64,000 nucleotides of DNA from Sphingomonas vulcanisoli (GCF_011761305.1 NZ_JAAOZC010000006.1:62001-126000); one strand, 5' to 3'; numbered from the stretch's first letter, positions 1 through 10,162 are shown. The notes: generated by a model from the sequence alone, not told the origin. Translations and numbers: made by a program.

Positions 1-1
1 G

Positions 2-781
2 CCCGACGCTTGGGTGCTTCCGGGCTGGGGGCAGCTGTGGATCGTGCTGACCAGCGGCACCGTGACCGTCCGGACCCGCAAACGCCAGCCCACCCGGCTC
101 GGCTCTGTCGTGCTGTACGGCAACAGCAGCCGCGCGATGCCGGTTACGTCTCAGGGCGGGGTGACGGTGGTCGTCGATCTTAGCCCTGCGGGATGGGCGC
201 GTTTGATCGATCGGCCCGCGGACGACTTCCGCGATCAGATCGTGCCGCTCGATCGGTTTTGGCCCCCTGATCGTGTTCAGGACCTGCTGAGCCGCCTGCA
301 TGCCTCCGATCGGGGCGAAGGCGTCAAGGCGATCCTCGATGATTTCTTCCTATCGCAATTGCCCGAGCCGCATCGCGATGAGCCGGCGCTGGCGGATATC
401 AGCCGGTGGGTGAGGGAGGTCGATACGCCGCCGGTCAGCGCGATGGTGAAACAGCTCGGCATATCGCAGAGCGCGCTGCTGCGTGTTGCCAACCGTCATC
501 TCGGCTATCCGCCGAAGTTATTGATGCGCCGAACGCGCTTCCTGCGCGCGCTCACCGGGATGATGATGGCCGAGAGCCCCCCAGCCCAGGCGGGCATCCC
601 GTCAGGCTATCACGATGTTCCGCATTTCCTGCGCGATGCGAACGAATTCCTTGGGACGACGCCCCGCCGCTTTCTCGCGCTGCCCATGCCCTATCTTCGA
701 TCGGTTTTGCGCGCGAGAGCGATGGTCATCGGCGCGCCATTACCGTTGCTTGATCCAGCGGATGCCCGGCGGAATCGTTAA
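2..781 (+). CDS. AraC-family transcriptional regulator, 5' end outside window
   Basis: The frame is open from the first bases of the window, and the residues before the first GTG (position 14) read PDAWVLPGWGQ, like the start of an AraC sensory domain, so the gene probably begins upstream. About 259 residues are visible. The last ~120 residues fit a two-helix-turn-helix AraC DNA-binding domain (around SAMVKQLGISQSALLRVANRHLGYPPKLLMRR, shown here in outline by its key parts: LGISQSALLR and LGYPPKLLMRR), followed by the second HTH near FLGTTPRRFLALP. The N-terminal part resembles a small-ligand cupin-like sensor. The ligand and targets cannot be told from the sequence. No partner gene is visible on this side. 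Confidence 0.7.
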   Translation, partial: PDAWVLPGWGQLWIVLTSGTVTVRTRKRQPTRLGSVVLYGNSSRAMPVTSQGGVTVVVDLSPAGWARLIDRPADDFRDQIVPLDRFWPPDRVQDLLSRLHASDRGEGVKAILDDFFLSQLPEPHRDEPALADISRWVREVDTPPVSAMVKQLGISQSALLRVANRHLGYPPKLLMRRTRFLRALTGMMMAESPPAQAGIPSGYHDVPHFLRDANEFLGTTPRRFLALPMPYLRSVLRARAMVIGAPLPLLDPADARRNR

Positions 782-918
782 CCGAAAGCCGCCGTTCGGC
801 TTCGGAAAGCAGGATCGCCACCCGCGCTTGCCGCGCGGCAGGAAGCGGCGATGGCCATTGCCGCCGTCTTGAACAGGTCCGAACAGAACGGCAGGAGCGG
901 GCCATCGCCGCGCCCGCT

Positions 919-1659
919 TTATCCGATCGTGCGCTTGAACAGCGCGATCAGTTCGCGCCAGTGGCGATCGTCGGCTTCTTTGTTGTAGATCGGGAAATCG
1001 GTCTGGGTCCAGCCATGGCCCGCGCCTTCATAAAGCTCGTGCGTATAGGTCACGCCCGCCGCATCGGCGGCCTGCTTGAAGCGCTCCTGCATTTCGAACG
1101 GATAGCTGTGATCCTTCTCCGCGGCACCGACGTAAAGTTCGGCATCGATCCGGGGCAGAAGGAGGTGGGGGCTATCGGCATCGTCGGTGGCGAGATTGCC
1201 TGCATGAAACGCGCCGGCCGCGCCGATGCGATCGGGATAGGTGCCCGCCGCGACGATCGCGACGCCGCCGCCGAAACAATAGCCGGTGACGCCGATCTTG
1301 CCCGGCTTGACGTCGGCGCGCGCGGTCAGCGCATCGAGGTAGAAAAGCGTATCGTCGGCAGCCTGCTGCTTGTTCACCGCAGCGCGCATCGGCGCCGCCA
1401 CTTCGGCGAAATTGCCGGAGGCGAAGGCGGGCTTGGGATCGATCGGGGCGTAGGGGCCGCGGCGATAGAAGAGATCGGGCAGCAGCACGACATAGCCATA
1501 AGAGGCGAGCCGCTCGGCAAATTCGATCGTCGCGGGCCGCATGCCCAAAATGTCGGTATAGATGATCGCGCCGGGCCAGGGGCCGGTGCCATCCGGCGCA
1601 AAGACATGGGCCGGGCAGGTGCCGTCGTTGGTTTTGATATCGAGCGTTTCGTGAGTCAT
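919..1659 (-). CDS. dienelactone hydrolase family protein
   Basis: A 246-residue alpha/beta hydrolase of the dienelactone hydrolase family, predicted cytoplasmic. The nucleophile motif GYCFGGG (Cys in place of Ser), an Asp in AAEKDHSYP and a His in GAGHGW give the Cys-Asp-His triad of this family. The family hydrolyses dienelactones in chloroaromatic degradation, but many chromosomal members have unknown ester or lactone substrates, and no aromatic-degradation genes lie nearby. The frame stays open upstream to 1956; I chose the ATG at 1659 because AGGAG lies just before it and homology begins at MTHETLDIK. It is divergent from the metallophosphoesterase, with 85 bp between the starts. Confidence 0.85.
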   Translation of the reverse strand: MTHETLDIKTNDGTCPAHVFAPDGTGPWPGAIIYTDILGMRPATIEFAERLASYGYVVLLPDLFYRRGPYAPIDPKPAFASGNFAEVAAPMRAAVNKQQAADDTLFYLDALTARADVKPGKIGVTGYCFGGGVAIVAAGTYPDRIGAAGAFHAGNLATDDADSPHLLLPRIDAELYVGAAEKDHSYPFEMQERFKQAADAAGVTYTHELYEGAGHGWTQTDFPIYNKEADDRHWRELIALFKRTIG

Positions 1660-1744
1660 GGGGGTCTCCTCGCCGCGCCTATTTAGGCAGTACGGGAACG
1701 AGGTCCAGCGCGGAACCGCGCACGCGGGCATACGCTTGGCAGGG

Positions 1745-2500
1745 ATGACGGTGCGCATCTTCCATGTCTCGGACCTGCATTTCGGCCGGGAGGACGCGGC
1801 GGCGATCGCGGGTTTCGCCGAGATCGTCCGCGCGGAACGGCCCGACGTCGTCGTCTGCACCGGCGATCTGACGATGCGCGCGCGCCGGCGGGAGTTCGCC
1901 GCGGCGGGGGCGTGGCTGAAAAGCCTGGGCGTGCCAGTGACGATCGAGCCGGGCAATCATGATCTGCCCTATTTCAATCCGGTCCAGCGGCTGCTCGACC
2001 CCTATAAGCGCTATGGCCGGATCGAGCGCGCGATCGAGCGGCCGATCGCCTTGCCCGGCGTGCTGCTCGTGCCGCTCAGGACCACCGCGCGGATCCAGTT
2101 GCGCAGCCTGGCCTGGGGGCGGGTTTCCCAATCCGGGCTGAAGGCGGCGCAGGCGGCGATCTGCGCCCGCCCGCCCGGCACGCTGGCGATCGTCACCTGC
2201 CACCACCCGCTTGCCCGCGCGGGGTTCGAGGGGCATGGCGATACCGCCGGCGGTTCGGAGGCACTGCGGGCGTTGGCGGAAGCGGGGGCCAGCGCCGTGC
2301 TGAGCGGGCATGTCCACGATGCCTTCGATGTCGTATGGCCGACCGCGGCTGGGCCGATCCGGCTGATCGGCGCGGGCACGCTTTCGGAGCGGACGCGCGA
2401 AACGCCGCCATCGTTCAACGAACTGCACGACGCCGACGGTAAATTATCGTTACGGATACGATCCATTAATCACCGTGAGAAGCCGACAGCAACAAACTGA
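1745..2500 (+). CDS. calcineurin-like metallophosphoesterase
   Basis: A 251-residue protein carrying the full set of calcineurin-like phosphoesterase metal motifs: SDLHFG near the N-terminus, GDLTMR, GNHD, a CHH motif in ITCHHPL and GHVHD near residue 195. These ligate a di-metal centre that hydrolyses phosphomono- or diesters. The size and layout suit the CpdA/YfcE-like class that cleaves cyclic nucleotides or other phosphodiesters, but the substrate is not determined. The ATG at 1745 is preferred to the upstream in-frame GTG because the domain begins directly after it (MTVRIFHVSDLH). There is no signal peptide, so it should act in the cytoplasm. Confidence 0.85.
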   Translation: MTVRIFHVSDLHFGREDAAAIAGFAEIVRAERPDVVVCTGDLTMRARRREFAAAGAWLKSLGVPVTIEPGNHDLPYFNPVQRLLDPYKRYGRIERAIERPIALPGVLLVPLRTTARIQLRSLAWGRVSQSGLKAAQAAICARPPGTLAIVTCHHPLARAGFEGHGDTAGGSEALRALAEAGASAVLSGHVHDAFDVVWPTAAGPIRLIGAGTLSERTRETPPSFNELHDADGKLSLRIRSINHREKPTATN

Positions 2501-2692
2501 AAATAGGCGAAATTCCAAACTGAGGAGCCGTCGCAATTCTGTGTCTTTGAGGTGACATAGCTGGCTATATCACTCCGAAATACCATCCATTTTGCTTTAC
2601 ACCGCCGGAACGCGCCAACATTAACCATCAGTGCACAGCAAGCGCTGATGCGGTGGGTCGACAATCGGCCACGGGGCAAAGTGGGGCTTGGA

Positions 2693-5600
2693 ATGACGAA
2701 CATCGGTATCGCCACACGCGCCGCGCTCCTGTTGACGGGCGTCGTGGTGCCCGGACTGGCAGCCTTCGGGGCGGCTTCCGCCCAGGCCTTGCCAACCGCG
2801 CCTTCCCCCATGACGACCCCCGCCGCCGTTCCGGACGACAAATCGACGGAGATCGTCGTCACCGGCACGCGGATCGCCGTTCCAAACGCGGTTTCCGATG
2901 CACCGATCACCACGGTTACCGCCGACAGTCTGCTCCGCGCGACGGGATCGGTATCGGTCGGCGACAAGCTCAACGATCTGCCCCAGATCCGATCGACCTA
3001 CAGCCAGCAGAATTCGACGCGCGGCATCGGATCGCACGGTATAAATCTCGTCGATCTCTACGGCCTCGGTACGCAGCGGACCTTGGTGTTGGTCAACGGC
3101 CGACGGTACGTCGGTTCGGACATCAATAACAACGGCGTCTCGGTCGACATCAACGATATCCCGCTTTCGCTGCTGGAGAGGGTGGATGTTCTGACCGGGG
3201 GCGCCTCGTCGGTCTATGGCTCGGATGCGATCGCTGGGGTCGTGAACTTCCGGCTCAAGGATCATTTCAGCGGGATCACCGCCAACGTGCGCAGCGGCGT
3301 CAGCAGCTATGGCGATGCCGGGTCTTATCTGGCCAACATCACCGCCGGCAGAAATTTCGCCGAAGGCCGCGGCAATATCGCCGCTTCGATCGATTATGCG
3401 CATCAGACCGACTTCTATGCTTCGGATCGCCCGACAATGCGCAGCCAGGGCGCCTTCGTGGTGGTCGGCACCGATCCGGCGGGTTCGCCGAATGGCGCGG
3501 CAGGCGGGCCAGACCGCTATTTCTTGAACGATGTCCGCAGCGCCACGATCTCGAACGGCGGGCTGGTGTCGTTCAACACCGGCCAGTGCGGGCGCGACGG
3601 CAACACGGGGGCGGCCTTTGCCTGCAAATATGTCTTCCAGCCGGACGGCTCCCTGGTTCCCGAGACCGGCACGCGCGTCGGCGTGGCGCCCAACGGCAAT
3701 TTCATCGGCGGCAACGGCAGCAATTTGCGCGAAGGCAAACTGGTCGTTCTGCAACCGCGCCAGGACCGGCTGAACGCCAACCTGCTCGGCCATTTCGAGA
3801 TTTCGCCCGCGCTGGTGCCCTTTTTCGAGGGCAGCTATATGCGTGCCCACACGCTTGGTTCGCAGGTCGGCCCGGCCTTCGTTCAGGGTGCGACGCTCAG
3901 CGCCTTCAAATATAACACCACCTACGAGCAACCCCGCCTCGACAATCCCTTCCTGTCGGATCAGGCACGCGCGCTGATCACTCAGCAACTCGCGCTGAGC
4001 GGAGTTACCGCAACGGGCGCGACGCGCTTTGCACTGTCACGCAACCTCGTCGATCTCGGCGTGCGCGACGAGGATGACGTGCGCCAGACCTTCCGCATCG
4101 TCGGGGGTGTCCGCGGCGATTTCGCGGAGACGTTCCACTACGAAATCTCGGCCAACTATGGCGAGATGAAGGAGCGGACCAAGGTCATCGGCAACCTCAA
4201 CGGGCAGCGCTTCTTGCTGGCGATGGATTCGGCGCGCAATGCCGCGGGCCAGATCGTCTGCCGCTCCCAGATCGATCCCTCAACTGCGGCGCTCGCCCAA
4301 CTGCCGGGCAGCAGCGCCGCGACATTGGCCGCCGACGTCGCGGCCTGCGTGCCGCTCAATCCGTTTGGCCAGGGCAGCATCAGCCAGGCCGCCCGAAATT
4401 ATGTCACGCAGGATACGGTCTCGATCGGCAGGATCCGGCAGACCGACATCAGCGGCTTCGTATCGGGGGACAGCAGCCAGTGGTTTCAGCTTCCCGGCGG
4501 CCCGATCGGCTTTTCGATCGGCGCGGAACATCGCCGCGAGACCAACCTCTACCGTCAGGATCCGCTGATCTCGTCCGGCTACACTTTCTATAATGCGATT
4601 CCGGCGCTCTCCGCGCCCGCGTTTGAAGTGACCGAGGGCTTCGGCGAGGTGCGCGTGCCGCTGCTCAAGGATCTTCCGCTCATCAAGGAATTCACCGTCG
4701 CGGGATCGGCGCGTTATTCTTCCTACAAGGGATCGGCGGGCAAGGTCTGGACCTACAACGGCAATGCCGATTGGGCGCCGATCAGCGATATTCGCTTCCG
4801 CAGCACTTACTCACGATCGGTGCGCGCGCCGAACATTACCGAGCTGTACTCGCAGCAGAGCGCCAATTTTGCGACCTTCACCGATCCCTGCTCGGCGCGC
4901 AACATCGCCGCGGGCAGCGCGACGCGCGCGGCGAATTGCGCGGCGGCGGGCATCCCCGCGAGTTATGATTACGTCTACATCCAATCGCTGGCCTATCGCT
5001 CCGGCGGCAACCCCAACCTGAAGCCGGAAAAATCGGATAGCTTCACCGTCGGCGGCTTGCTGACGCCGCACTGGATCCGGGGCTTTGCGCTCTCGATCGA
5101 TTATTACAACATCCGCGTCCGCAACGTGATCTCGACGGTCGCGGCGCAAACGGCGGTCAATCAATGTTACGACAGCGCCACGCTCGCAAACCCCTTCTGC
5201 GGTACGTTTCAGCGGGTCGCGGCCGGCCAGACCGGGCCTAACGGCGAGCAACAATATCGGATCATCGAGAACAGCCTCCTCGCTTCAGCGCTCAATTATG
5301 CCAGCCTGAAGGTGCAGGGCATCAATCTTGATGCCTCCTACAACCATCGCTTTGGCTTCGGGCTGTTCACGATGCACGGCGTCTATACGCACGTCATCCA
5401 GCGCGATCAGTTCCTGAATCCCAGCGATCCGAACCGCGCCGATCGCATCCGGGGCGAATTGGGGGATCCGATCGACTCCTTCAATCTGGACCTGGATGTG
5501 CAGCAGGGGAAAGTCACCGTCGGCTATACGCTGCGCATGATCGGCCACATGGTATTGAACGCCTGGGAGGATACCCACAGCGTACAGGGCCGCGCGCCCG

Positions 5601-5818
5601 AAAATGCGGATTATGCCGACATCCAATATTATCCGAACGTCTTCTATCACAGCGTCCGCGCGTCGGTGGATGTGACGCCGCACGTCAACATGTTCGCCGG
5701 CATCGAGAATCTGCTCAACCGCCTGCCGCCGTTCGGCCTGACGGGCGTGAGTTCGGGCGGCGCGATTTATGACGTGCGCGGCCGCTATCTCTACATGGGG
5801 GCACACTTCACGTTTTAA
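2693..5818 (+). CDS. TonB-dependent outer membrane receptor
   Basis: A 1041-residue outer membrane receptor that would import a ligand using TonB energy. The ATG at 2693 starts a signal peptide ending around GAASAQA. A TonB-box-like/plug region follows (STEIVVTGTRI, ~residues 45–55), then the plug with the LVNGRRYVGSD and GGASSVYGSDAIAGVVNF motifs. A long beta-barrel ends in the aromatic outer-membrane insertion signal YMGAHFTF. The length fits the large 'TonB-dependent receptor domain' group abundant in sphingomonads, which often takes up glycans, peptides or aromatic compounds rather than siderophores. The ligand cannot be assigned. It stands alone with a strong terminator after it. The 190 bp upstream are AT-rich, but I see no clear Fur box. 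Confidence 0.9.
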   Translation: MTNIGIATRAALLLTGVVVPGLAAFGAASAQALPTAPSPMTTPAAVPDDKSTEIVVTGTRIAVPNAVSDAPITTVTADSLLRATGSVSVGDKLNDLPQIRSTYSQQNSTRGIGSHGINLVDLYGLGTQRTLVLVNGRRYVGSDINNNGVSVDINDIPLSLLERVDVLTGGASSVYGSDAIAGVVNFRLKDHFSGITANVRSGVSSYGDAGSYLANITAGRNFAEGRGNIAASIDYAHQTDFYASDRPTMRSQGAFVVVGTDPAGSPNGAAGGPDRYFLNDVRSATISNGGLVSFNTGQCGRDGNTGAAFACKYVFQPDGSLVPETGTRVGVAPNGNFIGGNGSNLREGKLVVLQPRQDRLNANLLGHFEISPALVPFFEGSYMRAHTLGSQVGPAFVQGATLSAFKYNTTYEQPRLDNPFLSDQARALITQQLALSGVTATGATRFALSRNLVDLGVRDEDDVRQTFRIVGGVRGDFAETFHYEISANYGEMKERTKVIGNLNGQRFLLAMDSARNAAGQIVCRSQIDPSTAALAQLPGSSAATLAADVAACVPLNPFGQGSISQAARNYVTQDTVSIGRIRQTDISGFVSGDSSQWFQLPGGPIGFSIGAEHRRETNLYRQDPLISSGYTFYNAIPALSAPAFEVTEGFGEVRVPLLKDLPLIKEFTVAGSARYSSYKGSAGKVWTYNGNADWAPISDIRFRSTYSRSVRAPNITELYSQQSANFATFTDPCSARNIAAGSATRAANCAAAGIPASYDYVYIQSLAYRSGGNPNLKPEKSDSFTVGGLLTPHWIRGFALSIDYYNIRVRNVISTVAAQTAVNQCYDSATLANPFCGTFQRVAAGQTGPNGEQQYRIIENSLLASALNYASLKVQGINLDASYNHRFGFGLFTMHGVYTHVIQRDQFLNPSDPNRADRIRGELGDPIDSFNLDLDVQQGKVTVGYTLRMIGHMVLNAWEDTHSVQGRAPENADYADIQYYPNVFYHSVRASVDVTPHVNMFAGIENLLNRLPPFGLTGVSSGGAIYDVRGRYLYMGAHFTF

Positions 5819-5835
5819 GCCGGCGCCGCCCAAGC

Positions 5836-5876
5836 AAAAGGGCCGGCCAGGGTAATCCCCGGCCGGCCCTCCCTTT
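5836..5876. terminator. bidirectional factor-independent terminator
   Basis: A perfect 9-bp GC stem (5840–5848 pairing with 5861–5869) is flanked by A-rich sequence on the left and T-rich sequence on the right. It can therefore stop both the TonB receptor transcript and the convergent GlsB-like gene. Confidence 0.85.
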
Positions 5877-5888
5877 TGTTCCCGACGC

Positions 5889-6146
5889 TTAGCGGACGGT
5901 GCCGCGACGAACCAGATTGACGATCGCGAGCAGCACAACCGCGCCGACCAGCGAGATCAGGAAGGTGTAGAGCGTCAGCGGTGCATTGTTGATGTTGCCG
6001 CCCGAAAAGATCAGGCCGCCGATGAAGGCGCCGACGATGCCGACGACGATGTTGAGCAAAATACCCTGCTGGGCATCGGTGCGCATCAGGATCGAAGCGA
6101 GCCAGCCGACAACGCCGCCGATCACGAGCCAAAGAATAAGTCCCAT
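5889..6146 (-). CDS. GlsB/YeaQ/YmgE-type stress membrane protein
   Basis: An 85-residue, very hydrophobic protein with three predicted membrane helices and the glycine-rich pattern of the transglycosylase-associated/GlsB family (VIGGVVGWLAS near the start, VVGIVGAFIGGLIF in the middle). Members are stress-induced inner-membrane proteins of uncertain biochemical role. GGGAGA precedes the ATG. An EcfG-like promoter lies 64 bp upstream (6210–6234), which fits a general stress gene. It is convergent with the TonB receptor and shares its terminator. Confidence 0.85.
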   Translation of the reverse strand: MGLILWLVIGGVVGWLASILMRTDAQQGILLNIVVGIVGAFIGGLIFSGGNINNAPLTLYTFLISLVGAVVLLAIVNLVRRGTVR

Positions 6147-6209
6147 ATCCGTTCTCCCAATTCTCTGCCGCGCCCCCTGTTGCTGAGCGGACGGCGGTCG
6201 TGAGCAAAG

Positions 6210-6234
6210 ACGCTCCTGTCCCGAAACGGTTCCA
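6210..6234 (-). promoter_or_regulatory. EcfG-like (general stress sigma) promoter for the GlsB-like gene
   Basis: On the minus strand the sequence reads GGAAC, 17 bp, then GTC. The alphaproteobacterial EcfG consensus is GGAAC-N16/17-GTT, so only the last base differs. It sits about 64 bp before the start codon. Confidence 0.55.
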
Positions 6235-6263
6235 AAAAGCCCGGATTGGCGCGGTGGCTGCAA

Positions 6264-6303
6264 CAGCAAAAGGCCCGGCCCAGCACATGCTGGACCGGGC
6301 CAA
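6264..6303 (-). terminator. terminator after sciP
   Basis: A 14-bp stem with one mismatch (6272–6285 with 6288–6301) has a two-base gap that would open to a short loop. On the minus strand it is followed by CCTTTTG, so it would end the sciP transcript. Confidence 0.7.
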
Positions 6304-6335
6304 AGGGGGCTACGATGTGGATGAAAGGTCTGTCG

Positions 6336-6635
6336 TCAGTATCGCTGCTGGCGTTCGTAGAGCGATTTGTAATGCTGGATCCGCGTCACGCGCAGCCCCG
6401 GCATCCCCGATCGCTCCACCGCGCGCTTCCAGCCGGCGAACTCTTCCATGCTGAGCCCGTAGCGATCACACACCTCTTCATAGCTCAGCAGTCCGCCGTC
6501 GACCGCGGCCACGACTTCGGCCTTGCGGCGCACCACCCAGCGCGTGGTGCCGACCGGGGGGAGTGAATCCAGTGTGAGCGGTTCACCGAGCGGACCGATC
6601 ACCTGGGCTGGCTTTATCTTCTGATTTTCCAACAT
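6336..6635 (-). CDS. sciP: SciP-type CtrA inhibitor (DUF1153)
   Basis: A 99-residue protein matching the SciP/DUF1153 family: a conserved PLTLDSLPPVGTTRWV region, then a winged-helix-like segment (RRKAEVVAAVDGGLLSYEEVCDRYGLS) seen here as RRKAEVVAAV and SYEEVCDRYGLSMEEF. In Caulobacter, SciP binds the master cell-cycle regulator CtrA and blocks its activation of target promoters in G1. The start is fixed by a perfect AGGAGG 7 bp before the ATG. It lies 10 bp after a small hypothetical gene, probably in one transcript. It is presumably part of the CcrM/CtrA cell-cycle circuit. The family assignment is firm; the role is by analogy. Confidence 0.88.
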   Translation of the reverse strand: MLENQKIKPAQVIGPLGEPLTLDSLPPVGTTRWVVRRKAEVVAAVDGGLLSYEEVCDRYGLSMEEFAGWKRAVERSGMPGLRVTRIQHYKSLYERQQRY

Positions 6636-6645
6636 TTGTATCCTC

Positions 6646-6951
6646 CTACTCGTACCGGCCGGGCGCTGCCCTGGGGGGCGCCGCTGACATGGACGAGTTA
6701 GATGAACCGCCTTCAAAGAAGCCTGAAACGGGAGGGTAAACGGCGCGCTCACCATCTTTGCCACGGGCCTCGGTGCGCGCGGTTTCGGGAAAGAGGGCGT
6801 CGATCGGGGAGACGGCGTGCGCGTCCGCATCGCCGCCCGCGCAGGCGCGTGCCGTGGGCGTCGCGGCCTGCGAGGCGAGCAGCGCCTGCATCAGTTGCGC
6901 ATATTCCGCCGGGGTGGCCTCGCGTCCCTCGATTTTGAATTCTGGCTTCAT
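6646..6951 (-). CDS. small hypothetical protein upstream of sciP
   Basis: A 101-residue frame with an acidic/amphipathic start (MKPEFKIEGREATPAEYAQLM) and a low-complexity Ala/Pro/Ser tail. GGGAG lies 12 bp before the ATG, and the stop falls 10 bp before sciP, overlapping the sciP ribosome binding region, which suggests translational coupling. I do not recognise a family. It could be a real partner of sciP or a chance open frame in GC-rich leader sequence; the start looks more protein-like than the end. Confidence 0.45.
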   Translation of the reverse strand: MKPEFKIEGREATPAEYAQLMQALLASQAATPTARACAGGDADAHAVSPIDALFPETARTEARGKDGERAVYPPVSGFFEGGSSNSSMSAAPPRAAPGRYE

Positions 6952-7062
6952 CCGCGCGATCGCTCCCTACCGCCCTGTTCACGGCACGAAGCGGCGCTTG
7001 TTTAGGCGGCGGACATTGCTTCGGTGCTTTTGCAGACGCCACGAACCGCCTATGGGGCGGCG

Positions 7063-8178
7063 ATGATTTCGCCCGATTTCCAGCTCGATGGCCTCGGCCG
7101 CCGCCCGCGGATCGTCGTCGCCATGTCGGGCGGCGTCGATAGCAGCGTCGTGGCGGCGCTGGCGGCGCAGAGCGGGGCGGAGGTGATCGGCATCACGCTG
7201 CAGCTCTACGATCATGGCGCCGCCGTCGGCCGCGCGGGGAGCTGCTGCGCGGGGCGGGATATTCGTGACGCGCGCGCAGTCGCCGATCGGCTGGGCATCG
7301 CGCATTATGTCATCGATAAGGAAAGCAGCTTCCGCGAAACCGTCATCGATCGCTTCGCCGACGAATATGTCGCGGGCCGCACGCCGATCCCCTGCGTCCG
7401 CTGTAACATGGGGGTGAAGTTCACCGATCTGCTGGGGCTTTCGCGCGAGCTGGGCGGCGATTGCCTCGCGACCGGCCATTATGTCCGCCGCGTGATGGGG
7501 GAGGACGGGGCGGAACTGCATCGCGCGATCGATCCCGCGCGCGACCAGAGCTATTTTCTGTTCGCCACCACGCGCGCGCAGCTCGATTATCTGCGCTTCC
7601 CGCTCGGCGGCCTGCCCAAGGCTGAGGTACGCGCGCTGGCGGCGGATCTCGGCCTCGGTGTCGCCGCCAAGCCGGACAGCCAGGACATCTGTTTCGTGCC
7701 AGATGGCGATTATGCCGGGCTGGTGGCGCGGATGCGGCCCGAGGCGGACGTGCCGGGCGATATCGTCGATCTCCAGGGCCGGGTGATCGGGCGGCATCGC
7801 GGCATTTTGCGCTATACGGTCGGCCAGCGGCGCGGGATCGAGATCGGGGGATCGCCCGAGCCGCTCTACGTGATCCGCGTCGATGCCGAAGCGCACCGGC
7901 TGGTGGTCGGCCCGCGCGCGGCGCTGGCGGTGGGATCGGCGGCGCTGTCCGAGGTCAACTGGCTGGGCGGGGCGATCCGGCCCGGCGCGCCACTAACGGC
8001 CAAGGTGCGCTCGCTGGCCAAGCCGGTGCCGGCGACCTTCGATGGCACGCGCGTCTTCTTCGCATCGCCCGAATATGGTGTCGCGCCGGGGCAGGCCGCC
8101 GTGCTCTATGACGGCGATCGCGTACTGGGCGGCGGCTGGATCGAGTCGGCGGCGCCGGCGCTCGCCGAGGCCGCCTGA
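7063..8178 (+). CDS. mnmA: tRNA-specific 2-thiouridylase MnmA
   Basis: A 371-residue enzyme that thiolates U34 of tRNA-Lys, -Glu and -Gln using ATP and persulfide sulfur. The PP-loop SGGVDSS is at residues 22–28. The two redox cysteines are in [11 protein letters not shown] (Cys114) and SQDICFV (Cys210). The ATGHY and RDQSYFL signatures are present, with RDQ in place of the more common KDQ. I chose the ATG at 7063 with GGGGCGG before it; a GTG at 7024 is also in frame. It is divergent from the sciP unit. Confidence 0.95.
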   Translation: MISPDFQLDGLGRRPRIVVAMSGGVDSSVVAALAAQSGAEVIGITLQLYDHGAAVGRAGSCCAGRDIRDARAVADRLGIAHYVIDKESSFRETVIDRFADEYVAGRTPIPCVRCNMGVKFTDLLGLSRELGGDCLATGHYVRRVMGEDGAELHRAIDPARDQSYFLFATTRAQLDYLRFPLGGLPKAEVRALAADLGLGVAAKPDSQDICFVPDGDYAGLVARMRPEADVPGDIVDLQGRVIGRHRGILRYTVGQRRGIEIGGSPEPLYVIRVDAEAHRLVVGPRAALAVGSAALSEVNWLGGAIRPGAPLTAKVRSLAKPVPATFDGTRVFFASPEYGVAPGQAAVLYDGDRVLGGGWIESAAPALAEAA

Positions 8179-8288
8179 CCGCGCCGATCTGCCGCAAAAA
8201 GGGGCAGATGGGGGTGACTTTGCCAAGGGATTGGGCAGCTTTGGCGGCTCATGCGGCTAGTTGCTGCACCGCACTTGCTTGGACATGA

Positions 8289-8304
8289 TTGGCACGCTTA
8301 TTGA
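8289..8304 (+). promoter_or_regulatory. sigma-54-like (-24/-12) promoter for glnBA
   Basis: TTGGCACG-N4-TTGA matches the sigma-54 consensus TTGGCACG-N4-TTGC with a single change in the -12 dinucleotide. It lies about 36 bp before glnB, where an NtrC-controlled promoter is known in many proteobacteria. Confidence 0.65.
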
Positions 8305-8336
8305 AGGCCGAGGCACGCTGCCGGGGAGCGCCGTAA

Positions 8337-8678
<342 letters not shown>

Positions 8679-8749
8679 GGGGCTGCGGAGCAAAGGCAAA
8701 AGGCGGCCAGCGTGCCGCAATTTCAGTTTCACGGGGAAGGGCATTTCCA

Positions 8750-10162
8750 ATGGCGAATAAAGCGTCCGACGTTCTCAAGATGATCAAGGACAAGGAGATC
8801 GAATGGGTCGATCTTCGTTTCACCGATCCCAAGGGTAAGTGGCAGCATTTGACCATGGTCTCGGGCGTGGTCGGCGAGGACGAGCTGACCGACGGTTTCA
8901 TGTTCGACGGTAGCTCGATCGAGGGCTGGAAGGCGATCAACGAATCCGACATGATCCTGAAGCCGGATCTGGATGCGGTGTGGATCGATCCCTTCTCGGC
9001 GACCCCGATGCTGATCCTGGTCTGCGACATCGTCGAGCCTTCGACCGGCGATCTCTACAGCCGCGATCCGCGCTCCACCGCGAAGCGCGCCGAGGCCTTC
9101 CTGAAGAGCACCGGCATCGGCGATACGGTCTATGTCGGCCCCGAAGCCGAATTCTTCATGTTCGATAACGTCCAGTTCGATAACACCTACGACAGCAGCT
9201 ATTACAAGATCGACGACATCGAGTTGCCGACCAACACCGGCAAGGAATATGAGCAGGGCAATCTGGCGCACCGTCCGCGCGCCAAGGGCGGCTATTTCCC
9301 GGTCGCCCCGGTCGATAGCGCCGTCGATATCCGCGCCGAGATGGTTTCGACCATGCTCGAAATGGGCCTGCCCTGCGACAAGCACCACCATGAGGTGGCC
9401 GCCGCGCAGCACGAGCTCGGCCTCACCTTCGGCACGCTCGTCACCACCGCCGATCGCATGCAGATCTATAAGTATGTCGTTCACCAGGTGGCGCAGGCTT
9501 ATGGCAAGACCGTCACCTTCATGCCGAAGCCGATCGCCAAGGATAACGGTTCGGGCATGCACACCCACATGTCGATCTGGGACAAGGGCAATCCGCTGTT
9601 CGCGGGCAACGGCTATGCGGGCCTGTCGGATACCTGCCTCTATTTCATCGGCGGCGTGATCAAGCATGCCAAGGCGCTCAACGCCTTCACCAACCCGACC
9701 ACCAACAGCTACAAGCGGCTGGTGCCGGGCTATGAGGCGCCGGTGCTGCTGGCCTATTCGGCGCGCAACCGCTCGGCTTCGTGCCGCATTCCTTACGGCG
9801 CGGGCGCCAAGGCGAAGCGCGTCGAGTTCCGCTTCCCCGATGCGATGGCCAATCCGTATCTCTGCTATGCGGCGCTGCTGATGGCCGGGCTCGACGGCAT
9901 CGAGAACAAGATCCATCCCGGCGAGGCGATGGACAAGAACCTCTATGATCTGCCGCCGGAAGAGCTGAAGGAGATCCCGACGGTCTGCGGTTCGCTGCGC
10001 GAGGCATTGAACGCGCTCGAGGCCGATCACGCCTTCCTCACCAAGGGCGGCGTGTTCACCGAGGACCAGATCGAGAGCTACATGGAGCTCAAGTGGCCCG
10101 ACGTCGCCCGCTGGGAAATGGCGCCGAGCCCGGTCGAGTTCGACATGTATTATTCTTACTGA
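8750..10162 (+). CDS. glnA: type I glutamine synthetase
   Basis: A 470-residue type GSI-beta glutamine synthetase, making glutamine from glutamate and ammonia with ATP. The sequence shows [39 protein letters not shown] and the adenylylation-site motif [10 protein letters not shown], whose Tyr is modified by GlnE. Its length equals the family norm. It is co-transcribed with glnB and ends at a strong terminator (10185–10218). Confidence 0.98.
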   Translation: MANKASDVLKMIKDKEIEWVDLRFTDPKGKWQHLTMVSGVVGEDELTDGFMFDGSSIEGWKAINESDMILKPDLDAVWIDPFSATPMLILVCDIVEPSTGDLYSRDPRSTAKRAEAFLKSTGIGDTVYVGPEAEFFMFDNVQFDNTYDSSYYKIDDIELPTNTGKEYEQGNLAHRPRAKGGYFPVAPVDSAVDIRAEMVSTMLEMGLPCDKHHHEVAAAQHELGLTFGTLVTTADRMQIYKYVVHQVAQAYGKTVTFMPKPIAKDNGSGMHTHMSIWDKGNPLFAGNGYAGLSDTCLYFIGGVIKHAKALNAFTNPTTNSYKRLVPGYEAPVLLAYSARNRSASCRIPYGAGAKAKRVEFRFPDAMANPYLCYAALLMAGLDGIENKIHPGEAMDKNLYDLPPEELKEIPTVCGSLREALNALEADHAFLTKGGVFTEDQIESYMELKWPDVARWEMAPSPVEFDMYYSY

